Shown piece after piece: positions 9,321-19,624 of a stretch of DNA of 64,000 nt. Every line of letters begins with the position of its first letter. Positions within the stretch are counted from its first letter, which is position 1. The DNA is from Candidatus Saccharicenans sp. GTDB taxonomy: Bacteria; Acidobacteriota; Aminicenantia; Aminicenantales; Saccharicenantaceae. The notes under the pieces were generated by a model. The model was not told the origin of the DNA. It did no database searches and saw only the letters and a list, made by a program, of their open reading frames with translations. Made by a program: the position numbers and the translations under genes. The DNA is taken from assembly GCA_030017715.1 (NCBI GenBank), contig JASEIU010000003.1, forward strand, positions 248,001 to 312,000, read 5' to 3'.

Positions 9321-10448
9321 GTGCCCATGTTATCAAAAAAAATCTATCCTGCTGTTTATCTGTTGTTAATCGCAATTTTTCTTAGTCTGCCCATTCTGGC
9401 CCTGGCCCGGGAGCAACAGGAAACCCGCCTGGCTGCGGCCCGGGAATCCGAGGGAGAGCTGGGGCAGCAGTCGACTGAGTCAAAGAATCAGGAAATCGGC
9501 CCGGGAGCCGGCAAAGGCCAGGGGCAAAGACAGGGGTTAAGACAGGGGCAGGGACAGCAGAGACCGGCTAATCAGCAGCCGCTACCAACTCAGAATTTCT
9601 TTCGTTTTTTGTTTTCGTCCAAACTTATCACCATGCTGGTGATCGGCCTGGTAGCCCTGGTTCTGCTTCTGACCGGAAAAATGGACAACAGAACCAGAAT
9701 TCCATTTCTGGTCGTAGCCACCTTTCTCTATGGCGTCTCGGCCAACCTCGGGCTGAAGCTCTTTTCCGGTTTTTCCATGCATCCTTCCCCCATCTGCGCC
9801 ATCACCAAGCCCCTGCTTTATGGACTCAGGACTCCGATGCTGGCCACACTGGCCGTAATCCTTTTCCTCACAATAATAGGACCGAAGCTCTTCTGCAGTT
9901 ATGTTTGTCCGGTCGGCGCCATCCAGGAATTAATCGCCATGCTGGCCGACAAACTTAAAATCAGAAGGCGAAAACCCTCCTTCAGACTCAGTCAGACTGT
10001 CCGGGTGCTGATTTTCTTAGCCTTCATTGCCTTCAGCTGGACGGCTATCATTCACACCATCTACCAGGGCCAGGTCCGGGCTCTCTCGCTCTATGATTAC
10101 ATTAATGCCTTTGAAGGATTCAAATGGAACCTGCAGCCGACGCTCCTGGACAATCTGTTTCATTTTCTCCCTCTCATCCTGACTCTGGCTTTTGCTTTCT
10201 TTACCTACCGACCCTATTGTTATTATGTCTGCCCCGTTGGGCTGTTCACCAATGTGCTTGAGCAGGTGGCAATCTTCCGGGTTGTTAAGAAAAAAGATGG
10301 CTGCAACGATTGTCAGGTATGCGTGGACAGATCACCCTGCCCGGCAGTCGCCGAGATACTTAAAGACGCAGTTCTTGTCCCGGATTGTTTCTCCTGCACC
10401 GTCTGCACCCGTGGCTGCCCCCGCAGCCAGCTGAAATTCGGCCGCTAA
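9321..10448 (+). CDS. Membrane 4Fe-4S polyferredoxin (NapH/NosR C-terminal-like)
   Basis: CSYVCPVGAIQE, CYYVCPVGLFTN, CNDCQVCVDRSPCP and CFSCTVCTRGCP cysteine motifs plus transmembrane segments; Q/G-rich N-terminus. Confidence 0.88.
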   Translation: MPMLSKKIYPAVYLLLIAIFLSLPILALAREQQETRLAAARESEGELGQQSTESKNQEIGPGAGKGQGQRQGLRQGQGQQRPANQQPLPTQNFFRFLFSSKLITMLVIGLVALVLLLTGKMDNRTRIPFLVVATFLYGVSANLGLKLFSGFSMHPSPICAITKPLLYGLRTPMLATLAVILFLTIIGPKLFCSYVCPVGAIQELIAMLADKLKIRRRKPSFRLSQTVRVLIFLAFIAFSWTAIIHTIYQGQVRALSLYDYINAFEGFKWNLQPTLLDNLFHFLPLILTLAFAFFTYRPYCYYVCPVGLFTNVLEQVAIFRVVKKKDGCNDCQVCVDRSPCPAVAEILKDAVLVPDCFSCTVCTRGCPRSQLKFGR

Positions 10449-10453
10449 TAACA

Positions 10454-10684
10454 GGGGACACCTTACGGTGTCCCCGGAAAAATGGGGACAGTGTACGGTG
10501 TCCCCTATTCTTCTCCGGTTTTTTCCCCATAGAGAAATTAATTATGAGGATCAAAAAAGGGACACTTTACGGTGTCCCCTTTCAGGTCAACTTTCTGGAA
10601 CGTTTTTCCCATGAAATCAGGCACAAGACAAAGGGGACACCTTACGGTGTCCCCGAAAAAATGGGGACAGTGTACGGTGTCCCC
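10454..10684. repeat. Five-hairpin composite REP element, copy 2, filling a convergent intergenic region
   Basis: Palindromes at 10454, 10484, 10559, 10633 and 10663; the first and last hairpin pairs form near-identical ~53-bp direct repeats. Confidence 0.95.
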
Positions 10685-10693
10685 TGTTTGGGG

Positions 10694-11887
10694 CTACCTG
10701 GCCTTCACTGCCGCGGCCATCTCCAGGGCCAGCTTTCTCAGCCGCTCAAAATCCTCGCCCTTGGCTGAGAACTGGACTTCGACCGGCTGGCCGACCAGCG
10801 TCCAGTTGTTCTTCCTCAGGTGCTCCAGAATCCCCTTGACTCCGCCCCCGCTCCAGCCGTATGAACCAAACACCCCGAAAACCCGGTTGGGCAATCCTTT
10901 ATGGGCCAGGTTGATGATCACATTTTCCAGCGGCGGGTAAATCCAGTTATTGTAAGTGCAGCTGCCGAAAACAACCCCCTTGAAGCGCCAGATTTCGTTG
11001 ATGATGAAAGACTCGTGAACGGTCGAAGTGTTCATCACCCGGAGATGTTTTATTCCCTCGTCGGCCAGCGCCCGGGCCACAAAATCGGCCATCTTTTCGG
11101 TGTTGCCGTACATGGTGCCGTAAGCAATCACCACGCCTTCGTCATATTCATACCGGCTCCACCTGTCGTAAGACGAAATGATTCGTTTGGGATCGGTCCG
11201 CCAGACCGGTCCATGGGTCGGGCAGACCACCCTGACCTCCAGCCCGGCCAGCCTCTGCAGCGCCTTCTGGACCATGGGCCCGAATTTTCCGACAATATTG
11301 GAATAATATCTCCTGATTTCATGCTCGTAATAGGCGACGTCGACTTCGTCATCAAAAACTCCGCCGTCCAGGCTGCCGAAACCGCCGAAGGCATCTCCTG
11401 AAAAAAGAATCCCCCCGGTTGTTTCATAAGTCATCATAGTCTCAGGCCAGTGAACCATCGGGGTCAGATAGAATCTTAACTTCCGTCGCCCCAGGTCTAT
11501 TTCATCCCCGTCCTTGACTTCATAGAAGTCCGCCTCGATCTGGTACATAGCCCTTACGAACTCGACGGTTTTTTTATTGCCGACTATTTTCAAGCCGGGG
11601 AAGGTCTGGATGACAGCAGCCAGGGCTCCAGAGTGGTCCGGTTCCATGTGATTGATAATCAGGTAATCAAGCTTCCGGCCCTCCAGCAGCTGGTGAATTC
11701 TTTCCAGGTATTCCGATATTTTGCAGAGCTTGACCGTGTCCACCAGGACCGTCTGCTCATCGACGATCAGGTAGGAATTGTAAGAAACCCCTTTCGGCAG
11801 CGGCCAGATATTTTCAAACAGGTGGGTATCACGGTCGTTAACCCCGACATAATAAACGCCGTCAGCAATCTTAATTGTCCGGTCCAT
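10694..11887 (-). CDS. A-type flavoprotein (flavodiiron protein, FprA-like)
   Basis: NHMEPDHSGAL, VHWPETMMTYE, FSGDAFGGFG and flavodoxin domain YGTMYGNTEKMADFVA. Confidence 0.95.
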   Translation of the reverse strand: MDRTIKIADGVYYVGVNDRDTHLFENIWPLPKGVSYNSYLIVDEQTVLVDTVKLCKISEYLERIHQLLEGRKLDYLIINHMEPDHSGALAAVIQTFPGLKIVGNKKTVEFVRAMYQIEADFYEVKDGDEIDLGRRKLRFYLTPMVHWPETMMTYETTGGILFSGDAFGGFGSLDGGVFDDEVDVAYYEHEIRRYYSNIVGKFGPMVQKALQRLAGLEVRVVCPTHGPVWRTDPKRIISSYDRWSRYEYDEGVVIAYGTMYGNTEKMADFVARALADEGIKHLRVMNTSTVHESFIINEIWRFKGVVFGSCTYNNWIYPPLENVIINLAHKGLPNRVFGVFGSYGWSGGGVKGILEHLRKNNWTLVGQPVEVQFSAKGEDFERLRKLALEMAAAVKAR

Positions 11888-12407
11888 TTTTAATCCCTTC
11901 TTAAATAGATATCATCAGGCAATTTTCCCGCCTGAAACTCCTGAAACTTTAGAGTCCGGCTCCAGTCATTATGTCATGTCATAGGCACAATTTAAATTAT
12001 ACCTGAATATAATTGACAAACAACGAACTTTCGCTGCTACCCCGGACACCGGGCCTGAGCAGTCCGGCAGGTTAAACTAGCCACCGACCCACGCCGGTCC
12101 GCCTCCGCCTCCTGGCCATCGCCCAAAAAAAATAATTTCTTATAACGACAGCCTGCCCGTTTTTCCGGCCCGGCCTGACCAGAATCGCAAAACTCAGGCC
12201 GCCCGCAGACAAGCGACAAACAGAAAATCCCGGAGCTTTAACCGGCTTTATGGTTCGAACCTTCAGGCCCGCCTCCCAATCCGGACCCGTGAATATTCCG
12301 CGCCTTCCAACCCTGACCGTCCGTCCGGACTTTTATTCCGACTTGCTTTTCCGACAGGAAATGATTTTTAATTGAATCTCAGTAATATTAAATTGAAAGG
12401 AGTCAAC

Positions 12408-12707
12408 ATGCCGTTTCTGGTAATGGCTTTTGATTTTCCCCCGCCCGCCGGGCCCGAACGACGAAAATCCGTCCGGGAAGAACACCTCAAGCAGGGCGAA
12501 CGGCTCTACCAGGAAGGCAAATGGCTGTGCGCCGCCGGTATTCTCAATGAAGCCGGAGAGCTGGTAGGCTCAATGATAATCTGTGATTACCCGACCGAAG
12601 AAGCCCTGCGCCGTGAATGGCTGGACGAGGAGCCTTACGTCCTCAACCGGGTCTGGGAAAAGGTCCAGATTTTCCCGATCCGGCCGGCGCCTTTCATGTC
12701 AGAATAA
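12408..12707 (+). CDS. YciI-like protein
   Basis: MPFLVMAFDFP...REEHLKQGERLYQEGKWLCAAGILNEAGELVGSMIICDYPTEEALRREWLDEEPYV; AAAGGAG RBS upstream. Confidence 0.85.
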   Translation: MPFLVMAFDFPPPAGPERRKSVREEHLKQGERLYQEGKWLCAAGILNEAGELVGSMIICDYPTEEALRREWLDEEPYVLNRVWEKVQIFPIRPAPFMSE

Positions 12708-12790
12708 ATAGACTTTCACCCCCCTTAATCTTCCCCGACTCTACCCGTCTGATTATGCTTCCAATCCCTTTTAACCAAGTTTTCCCCTTT

Positions 12791-12807
12791 TCCTACTATT
12801 CCTATAG
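12791..12807. promoter_or_regulatory. Candidate operator/promoter motif upstream of YtkA-like/ABC operon
   Basis: TCCTACTATTCCTATAG, identical to 34825-34841. Confidence 0.45.
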
Positions 12808-12870
12808 ATTTTATAGTATTATTGTTATAGAATGAAATTTAGATAGGGTTGAAAAGGCAGGAGGTTTAGC

Positions 12871-13347
12871 ATGCTGAACAGATATTTGATTATGTTACTG
12901 GTCCTGTTGCTCTCAGGTCTGACCCAGGCGGTGCCCTTCACACCGGCCCCGGTCGAACAGGGACAGCACCAGCAGCACCAGGCCTCTTCGGTTAAACCCG
13001 AGGAACTACCGGTCATAAAACCGGCTGGCAAAAAGAACGAGCTGCCCGACGGCTGCCATTTCATCTGGGAATTCAACCAGACTCCGAAAATGGGCACTGT
13101 TATCCTGAGGGTTCAAATTTTCGATCAGAATAACAAGCAGATCAGCACCCTTAAAATCGAAGGCCGTTCCGACATGCCCTCGATGCGAGGCCACCACGAC
13201 TCCGGAGATGTCGCTTTCAAACTCAACCACCAGGGCGTCTACCTGCTGCCGGTCAACATCGTCATGCCCGGAGAATGGGAAATTATCCTGACCTTCAAGG
13301 AAGGCGACCGGGTAATTTATCGCGGCCGAATTCTTTTCCGCGTTTAA
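12871..13347 (+). CDS. Secreted YtkA/FixH-like domain protein
   Basis: Signal peptide; DMPSMRGHHDSGDV...PVNIVMPGEWEIILTFKEGDRVIYRG resembles the YtkA-like fold. Confidence 0.7.
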   Translation: MLNRYLIMLLVLLLSGLTQAVPFTPAPVEQGQHQQHQASSVKPEELPVIKPAGKKNELPDGCHFIWEFNQTPKMGTVILRVQIFDQNNKQISTLKIEGRSDMPSMRGHHDSGDVAFKLNHQGVYLLPVNIVMPGEWEIILTFKEGDRVIYRGRILFRV

Positions 13348-13390
13348 TCGCAGCCCGAATCGCAAGCTGAGGCTGACGAATAATCGACTC

Positions 13391-14575
13391 GTGCCGCTCG
13401 ACCGAGATCCTCAGGGGAGAAAATTATCGGAGATGCCGAGCAAATCTTCAGGATCCATCCGGGAGAGCAAGGTCGGCCCGAAAAAGTGCCGCCCTGCGCC
13501 GCCTCAAAGCCAACCGCAGATGAATAAGGTAAAATTCGAAACAGCAGACGGCTCCCGGAAGCCGCAAATCCGCCGGCCGGCAGCCCCGGTCGTGTTTCTC
13601 TTATTTTTGCTGCTAATTTCATCCTTCAACGTCATTCCCCTTCGGGCTCAAACCAGAAATTCGCTTTACTTTCTTGAGCTCCAGGCAATTTCTGCCTGGA
13701 ACTTCAACCAGAAGTCACTCGAATTTTACTCTTACCTGCCTCACCACCCGATGCAGAAAAACAGTCTGGGCCTGGAATCGCTCATCAGGCTCTACCGCCA
13801 GAAATCAGACCTGGGTTATTTTTCATTTCAACTCAGAGTCGCTTACGACGCCGACCACGACCGCTCTCTTCAATTCCAGCTTTACAACGCATTTTTCCGG
13901 ATGAAAAACAGGCTGGCCGACCTCTGGCTCGGCCACAGCAAACCCGCCCTCGGCCTTAATTACAGTCTGGACAATCACGCCCTTCTCCTGCCGGACTCGA
14001 CCATGCTCGGCCACAACTTCGACCGGGACTGGGGAGCTGGCGCCCACCGCGACTTTCGGTGGGGAGAGCTGGCTCTTACGCTGACCACCGGTTCGGGTCA
14101 GAAAATCAAACTCGGCCGCAATTACTTTCTTTCGGCCCGGGTTTCTTACGGAGTCCTGTCAAGGGATAATTACAGCCTCGGAATTTCGGCCTTTACCGGT
14201 CGAGTGCTTGAGGAAATGGAGGAGCCAGAAATGAACGAAGACCCGACCTTCTGGTCGGGAGCCGCCTTTGACGCTACCTATCTCTGGCTCAACTCGGAAA
14301 GTCGACTGGAGTTGAACCTCGGCCGCCGGGCCGGCCAGCCCTGGCATCTTTTATTTTTCCGCCAGGGCTTAAACTTTCTTGAAGAAGGCAGACTCAAGCT
14401 TGAAGCCCAGGGCGGAGTGCTCAAACACAGTGAGAGATGGACCTGGCTGGCCGGAACCGGCCTGACTTACCGCCTGAGCGCAGACTTGACCGTCCGCGGC
14501 CTGTTTCTATACGACCGTCAGACCGATAATTTCAGGCTGGTCCTGCAGCTTTATTTTTACAAAAATATATTCTAA
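13391..14575 (+). CDS. Putative outer-membrane beta-barrel protein
   Basis: N-terminal hydrophobic segment, alternating aromatic/polar strands, C-terminal FYKNIF. Confidence 0.55.
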   Translation: MPLDRDPQGRKLSEMPSKSSGSIRESKVGPKKCRPAPPQSQPQMNKVKFETADGSRKPQIRRPAAPVVFLLFLLLISSFNVIPLRAQTRNSLYFLELQAISAWNFNQKSLEFYSYLPHHPMQKNSLGLESLIRLYRQKSDLGYFSFQLRVAYDADHDRSLQFQLYNAFFRMKNRLADLWLGHSKPALGLNYSLDNHALLLPDSTMLGHNFDRDWGAGAHRDFRWGELALTLTTGSGQKIKLGRNYFLSARVSYGVLSRDNYSLGISAFTGRVLEEMEEPEMNEDPTFWSGAAFDATYLWLNSESRLELNLGRRAGQPWHLLFFRQGLNFLEEGRLKLEAQGGVLKHSERWTWLAGTGLTYRLSADLTVRGLFLYDRQTDNFRLVLQLYFYKNIF

Positions 14576-14593
14576 GGAATAAGAGGAGATCTG

Positions 14594-15349
14594 ATGAGAG
14601 GCAAAAAACTCAGCGCCAAAACAAGAGCCTGGAAACACTCGGGAACAATTCTTGCTTTGCTTCTATCCGGACTCCTGGTTAATCTTCCGCTTTCGGGGGC
14701 GGTCGGCTGCGACCTGAACGACCCGGCCCGGGACATCAAGATGCTCTTTCCCCAATCAACCGGTTTCAGGACATTCTACGTTTCGGTAGCCGATTCGGGA
14801 GGCCAGAAGCTGCTGGGAAAAATAGAAAACAGACTCGGCGACAGATTTAGCGGACTGTTTGAGACGATAGACGTTCCTTACACGGTATACGAAATCTACA
14901 AAAACAACGAACTAATTGGCTTCGTTCACGGGGTCAACCAGAAAGGACGTTATGGCGGAATCCAGGTCTTTCTGGCGCTGACCCCCTCGGGAGAAATTCT
15001 GAGTTTTTATGTTCAGAAATTTACCGGCCGGGGGGCCAGAGAGTTTCGCTCTCCGCAATTTTCGGCTCAATTTGTCGGACTCAAGCTCCAGGATTTTGAT
15101 AATTATCAGGTTCAGAGCCGACAGGAAATTCCACCGGGTCCTATCAGCCGGATCAAGAATCCAGTCCCCGATTCTGAAGACGATTTCAGAGCTATCCTCC
15201 GGGCGGTAAAGAAAAATCTTGTGCTGATGAAATTCCTGGTGTTCAACCGACAGAAGCCGGGAGAAAAAAGTCCGATTCCGACCGCTGTTCTTTCCGGTCC
15301 CTTTCCGGGTCCAGGCAGTCCAGCCCTCATTGAAGGAGAATCAATATGA
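14594..15349 (+). CDS. Secreted FMN-binding-domain-like protein
   Basis: LFPQSTGFRTFYVSV...YEIYKNNELIGFVHGVNQKGRYGGIQVFLALTPSGEILSFYV. Confidence 0.65.
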   Translation: MRGKKLSAKTRAWKHSGTILALLLSGLLVNLPLSGAVGCDLNDPARDIKMLFPQSTGFRTFYVSVADSGGQKLLGKIENRLGDRFSGLFETIDVPYTVYEIYKNNELIGFVHGVNQKGRYGGIQVFLALTPSGEILSFYVQKFTGRGAREFRSPQFSAQFVGLKLQDFDNYQVQSRQEIPPGPISRIKNPVPDSEDDFRAILRAVKKNLVLMKFLVFNRQKPGEKSPIPTAVLSGPFPGPGSPALIEGESI

Positions 15350-16551
15350 ACGAACCTAAAAAAATAAGTCTCTTCCACATTGCCTGGAAGAATCTATCCC
15401 GCAAAAAGACCAGAAGTCTGCTGACCGTCGTGGGCATTGCCCTGGCCACCTGGGTGCTGATCAGTCTGTTCGGCTTCAACAGCGGCTATAAGAATTCGCT
15501 CGACCGCGACATCGACAATCTCGGCTTTCAGATGCTGGTGGTGGCCAAGGGCTGCCCCTACGAAGCCGCCACCCTGATGTTAAAGGGCGGAACAGGGCTC
15601 AAGTATATGAACGAGGAGGTGGTCAAATTGATCGTCCGCGAGCCGGAAGTGGAGAGCGTTACCCCGATGCTGATGCAGGTGGTTTTCGACCCCAACAAGG
15701 GTCAGAGCGGAGGGCTGACCGCTTTCCTGGGCATAGACCCAGCCACCTTCCCCTCCCTCAAACCGGGCCTGAGCTTCAAGCAGGGAGGCTGGTTCACCGA
15801 CCCGGAGGCTCTTGAGGTAGTCATGGGCTATGAGGCCGCCGAACTCGAACAGCGTGAGGTTGGAGACATGTATTTCATCCCGGAAAAAGAAATCGAATTG
15901 AAGGTAGTCGGCGTACTTAGCCGCTCCGGCACCCAGGACGACGGAACAATTTTCATTCCGCTCAAAACACTTCAGAAACTTTTCGACCAGCCGGATCAGC
16001 TGACCAGCGTCGGCGTCAAGGTAAACAAGGAAGCTGACCTGGCCAGGTTTGAAGAAAAGATGTTCCAGCTGCCCGACGTTCAGGTGGTGAGCCTGACCCA
16101 GGTGAAAACCACCATCATGACCCTGCTGTCGACCGCCCGGGTCCTGGTGTTTTCGATTGCCCTGATTGCCATCCTGATTTCGATCATGGGCGTGATCAAC
16201 ACCGTGCTGATGTCGGTAATGGAAAGGCAAAAAGAGATCGGCATTCTTAAGGCGATGGGAGCGCTGGCGGCCGACGTTTTCAAGCTGGTCTGGGTGGAAA
16301 CTTCCCTGCTGTGTCTGCTCGGCGGCCTGACCGGGGCCGGGCTGGCTGTTTTGACCTCCAGACTGACCGAATATCTGATCAGGCAGCTTCTTCCTTTCTC
16401 TCCAAGCGGCGGGCTGATTTCTATTGACGCCGGCCTGATCCTCGTCTCAATCGCCGCCGTCGTGCTGCTCGGGCTGGTGAGCGGAATTTATCCAGCCTTC
16501 CGGGCAGCCAGGATGAGACCCCTGGAAGCCATCAGAAGCGAGGAGGAATAA
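15346..16551 (+). CDS. FtsX/MacB-family ABC transporter permease
   Basis: NLSRKKTRSLLTVVGIALATWVLISLFGF...VMERQKEIGILKAMGA...GIYPAFRAARMRPLEAIR. Confidence 0.95.
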   Translation: MNEPKKISLFHIAWKNLSRKKTRSLLTVVGIALATWVLISLFGFNSGYKNSLDRDIDNLGFQMLVVAKGCPYEAATLMLKGGTGLKYMNEEVVKLIVREPEVESVTPMLMQVVFDPNKGQSGGLTAFLGIDPATFPSLKPGLSFKQGGWFTDPEALEVVMGYEAAELEQREVGDMYFIPEKEIELKVVGVLSRSGTQDDGTIFIPLKTLQKLFDQPDQLTSVGVKVNKEADLARFEEKMFQLPDVQVVSLTQVKTTIMTLLSTARVLVFSIALIAILISIMGVINTVLMSVMERQKEIGILKAMGALAADVFKLVWVETSLLCLLGGLTGAGLAVLTSRLTEYLIRQLLPFSPSGGLISIDAGLILVSIAAVVLLGLVSGIYPAFRAARMRPLEAIRSEEE

Positions 16552-16552
16552 G

Positions 16553-17239
16553 ATGCCCGAAAACCGGGTTATAATTGAGACAGAAAAAATCACTAAAATT
16601 TATCACCGGGGTGCCGAGCAGGTTAAAGCCATAGACGAACTTTCAATCGCCGTCCGGGAAGGCGATTTTCTGGCGATTGTCGGTCCATCGGGGTCCGGAA
16701 AGACGACTCTGCTCAACCTGCTGGGCTGTCTGGACAACCCCGGCGGCGGCCGGCTGGCGGTCGACGGCCGGAAAATTCACGAGAATGGACACGGTCTTTC
16801 AGAAAGCCAGTTAACCAGAATCCGGCGTCAGCTGTTCGGCTACATCTTTCAGAAATTTTATCTTATCCCGACTCTGACCGTGCTGGAAAATGTTCTGGTG
16901 CCGTTTACCTTTTTTAAGAAACCCCGGGCCGAGGAAGATGTCATTTCGCTTCTTAAAAAGCTTGGCCTCGAAAACCGAACCGGACACCTGCCCGGCGAAC
17001 TGTCGGGAGGAGAGATGCAGCGGGTGGCCATCGCCCGGGCGCTGGTCAACCGTCCGAAGGTCCTCCTGGCCGACGAGCCGACCGGAAATCTTGATTCCGA
17101 GAGAAGCCGGGAAATCGGCCGGGTGCTCAGGCGCCTTAACGAGGAAGAGGGTCTGACGATTCTTCTGGTAACCCATAATCTGGAGCTGGCCGGCCTGGCA
17201 AAGGCTACTATCACGCTTCGCGACGGGCGGATCGTCTGA
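16553..17239 (+). CDS. LolD-like ABC transporter ATP-binding protein
   Basis: Walker [25 protein letters not shown], Walker B LLADEPTGNLD. Confidence 0.96.
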   Translation: MPENRVIIETEKITKIYHRGAEQVKAIDELSIAVREGDFLAIVGPSGSGKTTLLNLLGCLDNPGGGRLAVDGRKIHENGHGLSESQLTRIRRQLFGYIFQKFYLIPTLTVLENVLVPFTFFKKPRAEEDVISLLKKLGLENRTGHLPGELSGGEMQRVAIARALVNRPKVLLADEPTGNLDSERSREIGRVLRRLNEEEGLTILLVTHNLELAGLAKATITLRDGRIV

Positions 17240-17798
17240 GAAACGCAAAGCAGATCAGGCGCTTTCCGGTATTGAGCGGTTGCTTAATCTCTTTGATCAA
17301 AGGCACAAAGGCGCTGATTCAAGTAAAACGCTTCTGTCCGTTTTTATTTTTGGATCTTATCCAAATTAGTTGACAAAATACTATATCTATTAAGGGTCCT
17401 GTCGCGGCGCGCCCCCTCCCGTCCTCGCTCCACCCATCCCCCCGCGGGGAACCCCTTCCGCTCCGGGCGGTTCGGAGACAGGCCGTGCCACCCTCTTAAA
17501 ACCCTGGCTCTACGGTTCTTTATTGGCCCGTATTAGTAAGAATGTCCTGCCGGGCCAGGCCGCGCTCCGCATATAGTATTCTTGCCTTTTTATTGCCGGC
17601 TGAAATTTTAGGCAGGGGACTGTCAGGTCGGGCCACCCTCCTGCCTTTATTGCCGCCGGTCAGGGAAACAGAGAGGCTTCCTCGTTCGGTCAGAGCCGGG
17701 GCTGATCAAAAGGCTGCAAAGACACTTCTTTTAATCTCTCTTTGAGGCTGTGCCTCTAAACCCCTCCCTTAGTCCAATGAAATCTAGGGAGATGAACC

Positions 17799-19169
17799 TT
17801 ATTTTTTAACCTTCACAGCCGCCAGAGCTGTCAGGAAATCTTCCTTCAAACTGCCGCCGGAGAAGAAAACCACTCCGTCAGCGCCGAGCTTCCGGGCTAT
17901 CCTTATTTCTTCCAGCATTATTTCCGGTGTCGCCTGGTTGTGAGAGGTAACGATTCCGACACCGGGGCAGACCAAAACTTTTCTGGCCGACGCGGTCGAA
18001 GGAATTCCGGTTTTAATAGCCTGCGTGTCGCTGGCCCCTGTTCTGGTTAAAGCCGGGAGCGGACTCTGCCCGGCGCTGATATTCTGACTTCCGGCCGCCG
18101 GGCTGACTTTGTGCGGCGCTATGGCGGCAATGGCTGTCGGCCCGGAGCTCGCCTCCTTCTCTTCGGCCACAGCCACCGCCCGCCTTGTCAATTCTTCAAA
18201 CAATGCCAGGTCGTTGGTGTAGAGCATCGGATTAAGCATGTCGACCAGCCCTTTCCTTGCCCAGGCCGCCCAGTCCTGTCCTATTAAAACCCGGGCATTG
18301 TCGGCGTCAGGAAAGACCGCCGCGCTTATTCTAACCCGCCGACCCGTTTTCTCCAGCTCGGCCCGGAGTTCTTGCACAAACTTAGTAACCTGTTTCCGGT
18401 TCCATTCAAGCCAGACGTTCCAGTAAGGATTGCCTGAGTCACGGGCTTTGAGAGCGTTAAAATCAAGGCCGGTCTCCTCTCTGAACAGCTGGCGGGTGCG
18501 GCCATCATAGCTGAAATAGGGCTCGGTCGGCTCGCAGGGAAAGCGAATGTAATCAAGATGAATCCAGTCAACTCGGTACTTTTGGGCCAGCTCTAACATC
18601 AGGCTGATTTCATAGGCCCGAACCTCCGGCAGAGCCGGATTTACGCTGCGCACCATTTCCCGGCCCGGGCCGACCACCAGCCATTCCGGATGCTCCCTGA
18701 CTCTGCCCGGAAGAGCCCCTTCGGTAAAAACGCAGAACCAGGGATGAACTTCCATCTTTCGCTTCCGGGCCTCCTCCAGGAACAGGCCGAAGAAATCCCA
18801 GTTATAGGCCGGATCCTTTACCCCGAGGTCGCTTTCAAAATAGACGTGGCCGGATGTGCTCTTGACCATCATGAAAAGAGAATTAATCCCGGCCGCAGCA
18901 TAGGCGTCGAGAGTCTGCCGGATTTTCTCGGCAGCCGCTTCCTTCTCCCGGCCGAACTGACCGGGATGCAGCCAGACTCCGCAGACCCAGGGCGAAGGCG
19001 CCGCCAGGTCGACCTTCGGTTCTTTGATCGGCTTGAGTTTCTGACCGGCCGGATCGGCTGAAAGCAACCCGGCCCGAAGCCAGCCGCCGGCGGCCATAAC
19101 CGCCAGCAGCATCAAGCAAAGAATGTTTCTCATTTTAATCATAAATATTGAGATTCCGGACACGAGCAC
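17799..19169 (-). CDS. GHL10 (DUF187-like) family glycosyl hydrolase
   Basis: GVWLHPG...IHLDYIRFP...ISAAVFPDADNARVLIGQDWAAWARKGLVDMLNPMLYT; internal low-complexity insert. Confidence 0.87.
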   Translation of the reverse strand: MLVSGISIFMIKMRNILCLMLLAVMAAGGWLRAGLLSADPAGQKLKPIKEPKVDLAAPSPWVCGVWLHPGQFGREKEAAAEKIRQTLDAYAAAGINSLFMMVKSTSGHVYFESDLGVKDPAYNWDFFGLFLEEARKRKMEVHPWFCVFTEGALPGRVREHPEWLVVGPGREMVRSVNPALPEVRAYEISLMLELAQKYRVDWIHLDYIRFPCEPTEPYFSYDGRTRQLFREETGLDFNALKARDSGNPYWNVWLEWNRKQVTKFVQELRAELEKTGRRVRISAAVFPDADNARVLIGQDWAAWARKGLVDMLNPMLYTNDLALFEELTRRAVAVAEEKEASSGPTAIAAIAPHKVSPAAGSQNISAGQSPLPALTRTGASDTQAIKTGIPSTASARKVLVCPGVGIVTSHNQATPEIMLEEIRIARKLGADGVVFFSGGSLKEDFLTALAAVKVKK

Positions 19170-19469
19170 CTCCCGGCAGCAATCAGGTCGCTTGCCTTTT
19201 ATATTATCCGATCTTTCCTCTTACTTAAAATAAAAATTGCCGCCCGCCTCCCGGAATCCGAAAACTCCCGGCACTCCTCCTTTTTTTAGTCCGCCGTAAG
19301 GTCAGGCCTCTTCCACCGTCTCCGCCCGACTTCCGGCCTGTTATTCAAATCTTCTTAAACGCCGCGAACGAGATTAAATGAGAATGTTAGCTATTTAGTT
19401 AACGAATGAAGGATTTATTGGAGGATCAATAAATTCAATGAACAGGTCGAATATAGAAATGGCCGCCGG

Positions 19470-19496
19470 AAATCAGGAAATATAGATTGCGTCCCC
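19470..19496 (-). repeat. Asymmetric GGGGACACAATCTATATTTCC-type repeat (family 2)
   Basis: + strand AAATCAGGAAATATAGATTGCGTCCCC. Confidence 0.75.
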
Positions 19497-19624
19497 ATTT
19501 ATTGGCAACCTTTTTCCCGCACAATGTGTATATACTTATGAATTTGGGCTGATGGCCTCGATCCCGGCCACAAATTTCACCCGGTTCTGGCTTCCAGACA
19601 CAAACCGGAAAAAACCCCAAGGAG

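Noticed and set aside
17400-17770. ORF 17542-17745 in the intergenic region
   Set aside because: No domain, no clear RBS, odd composition
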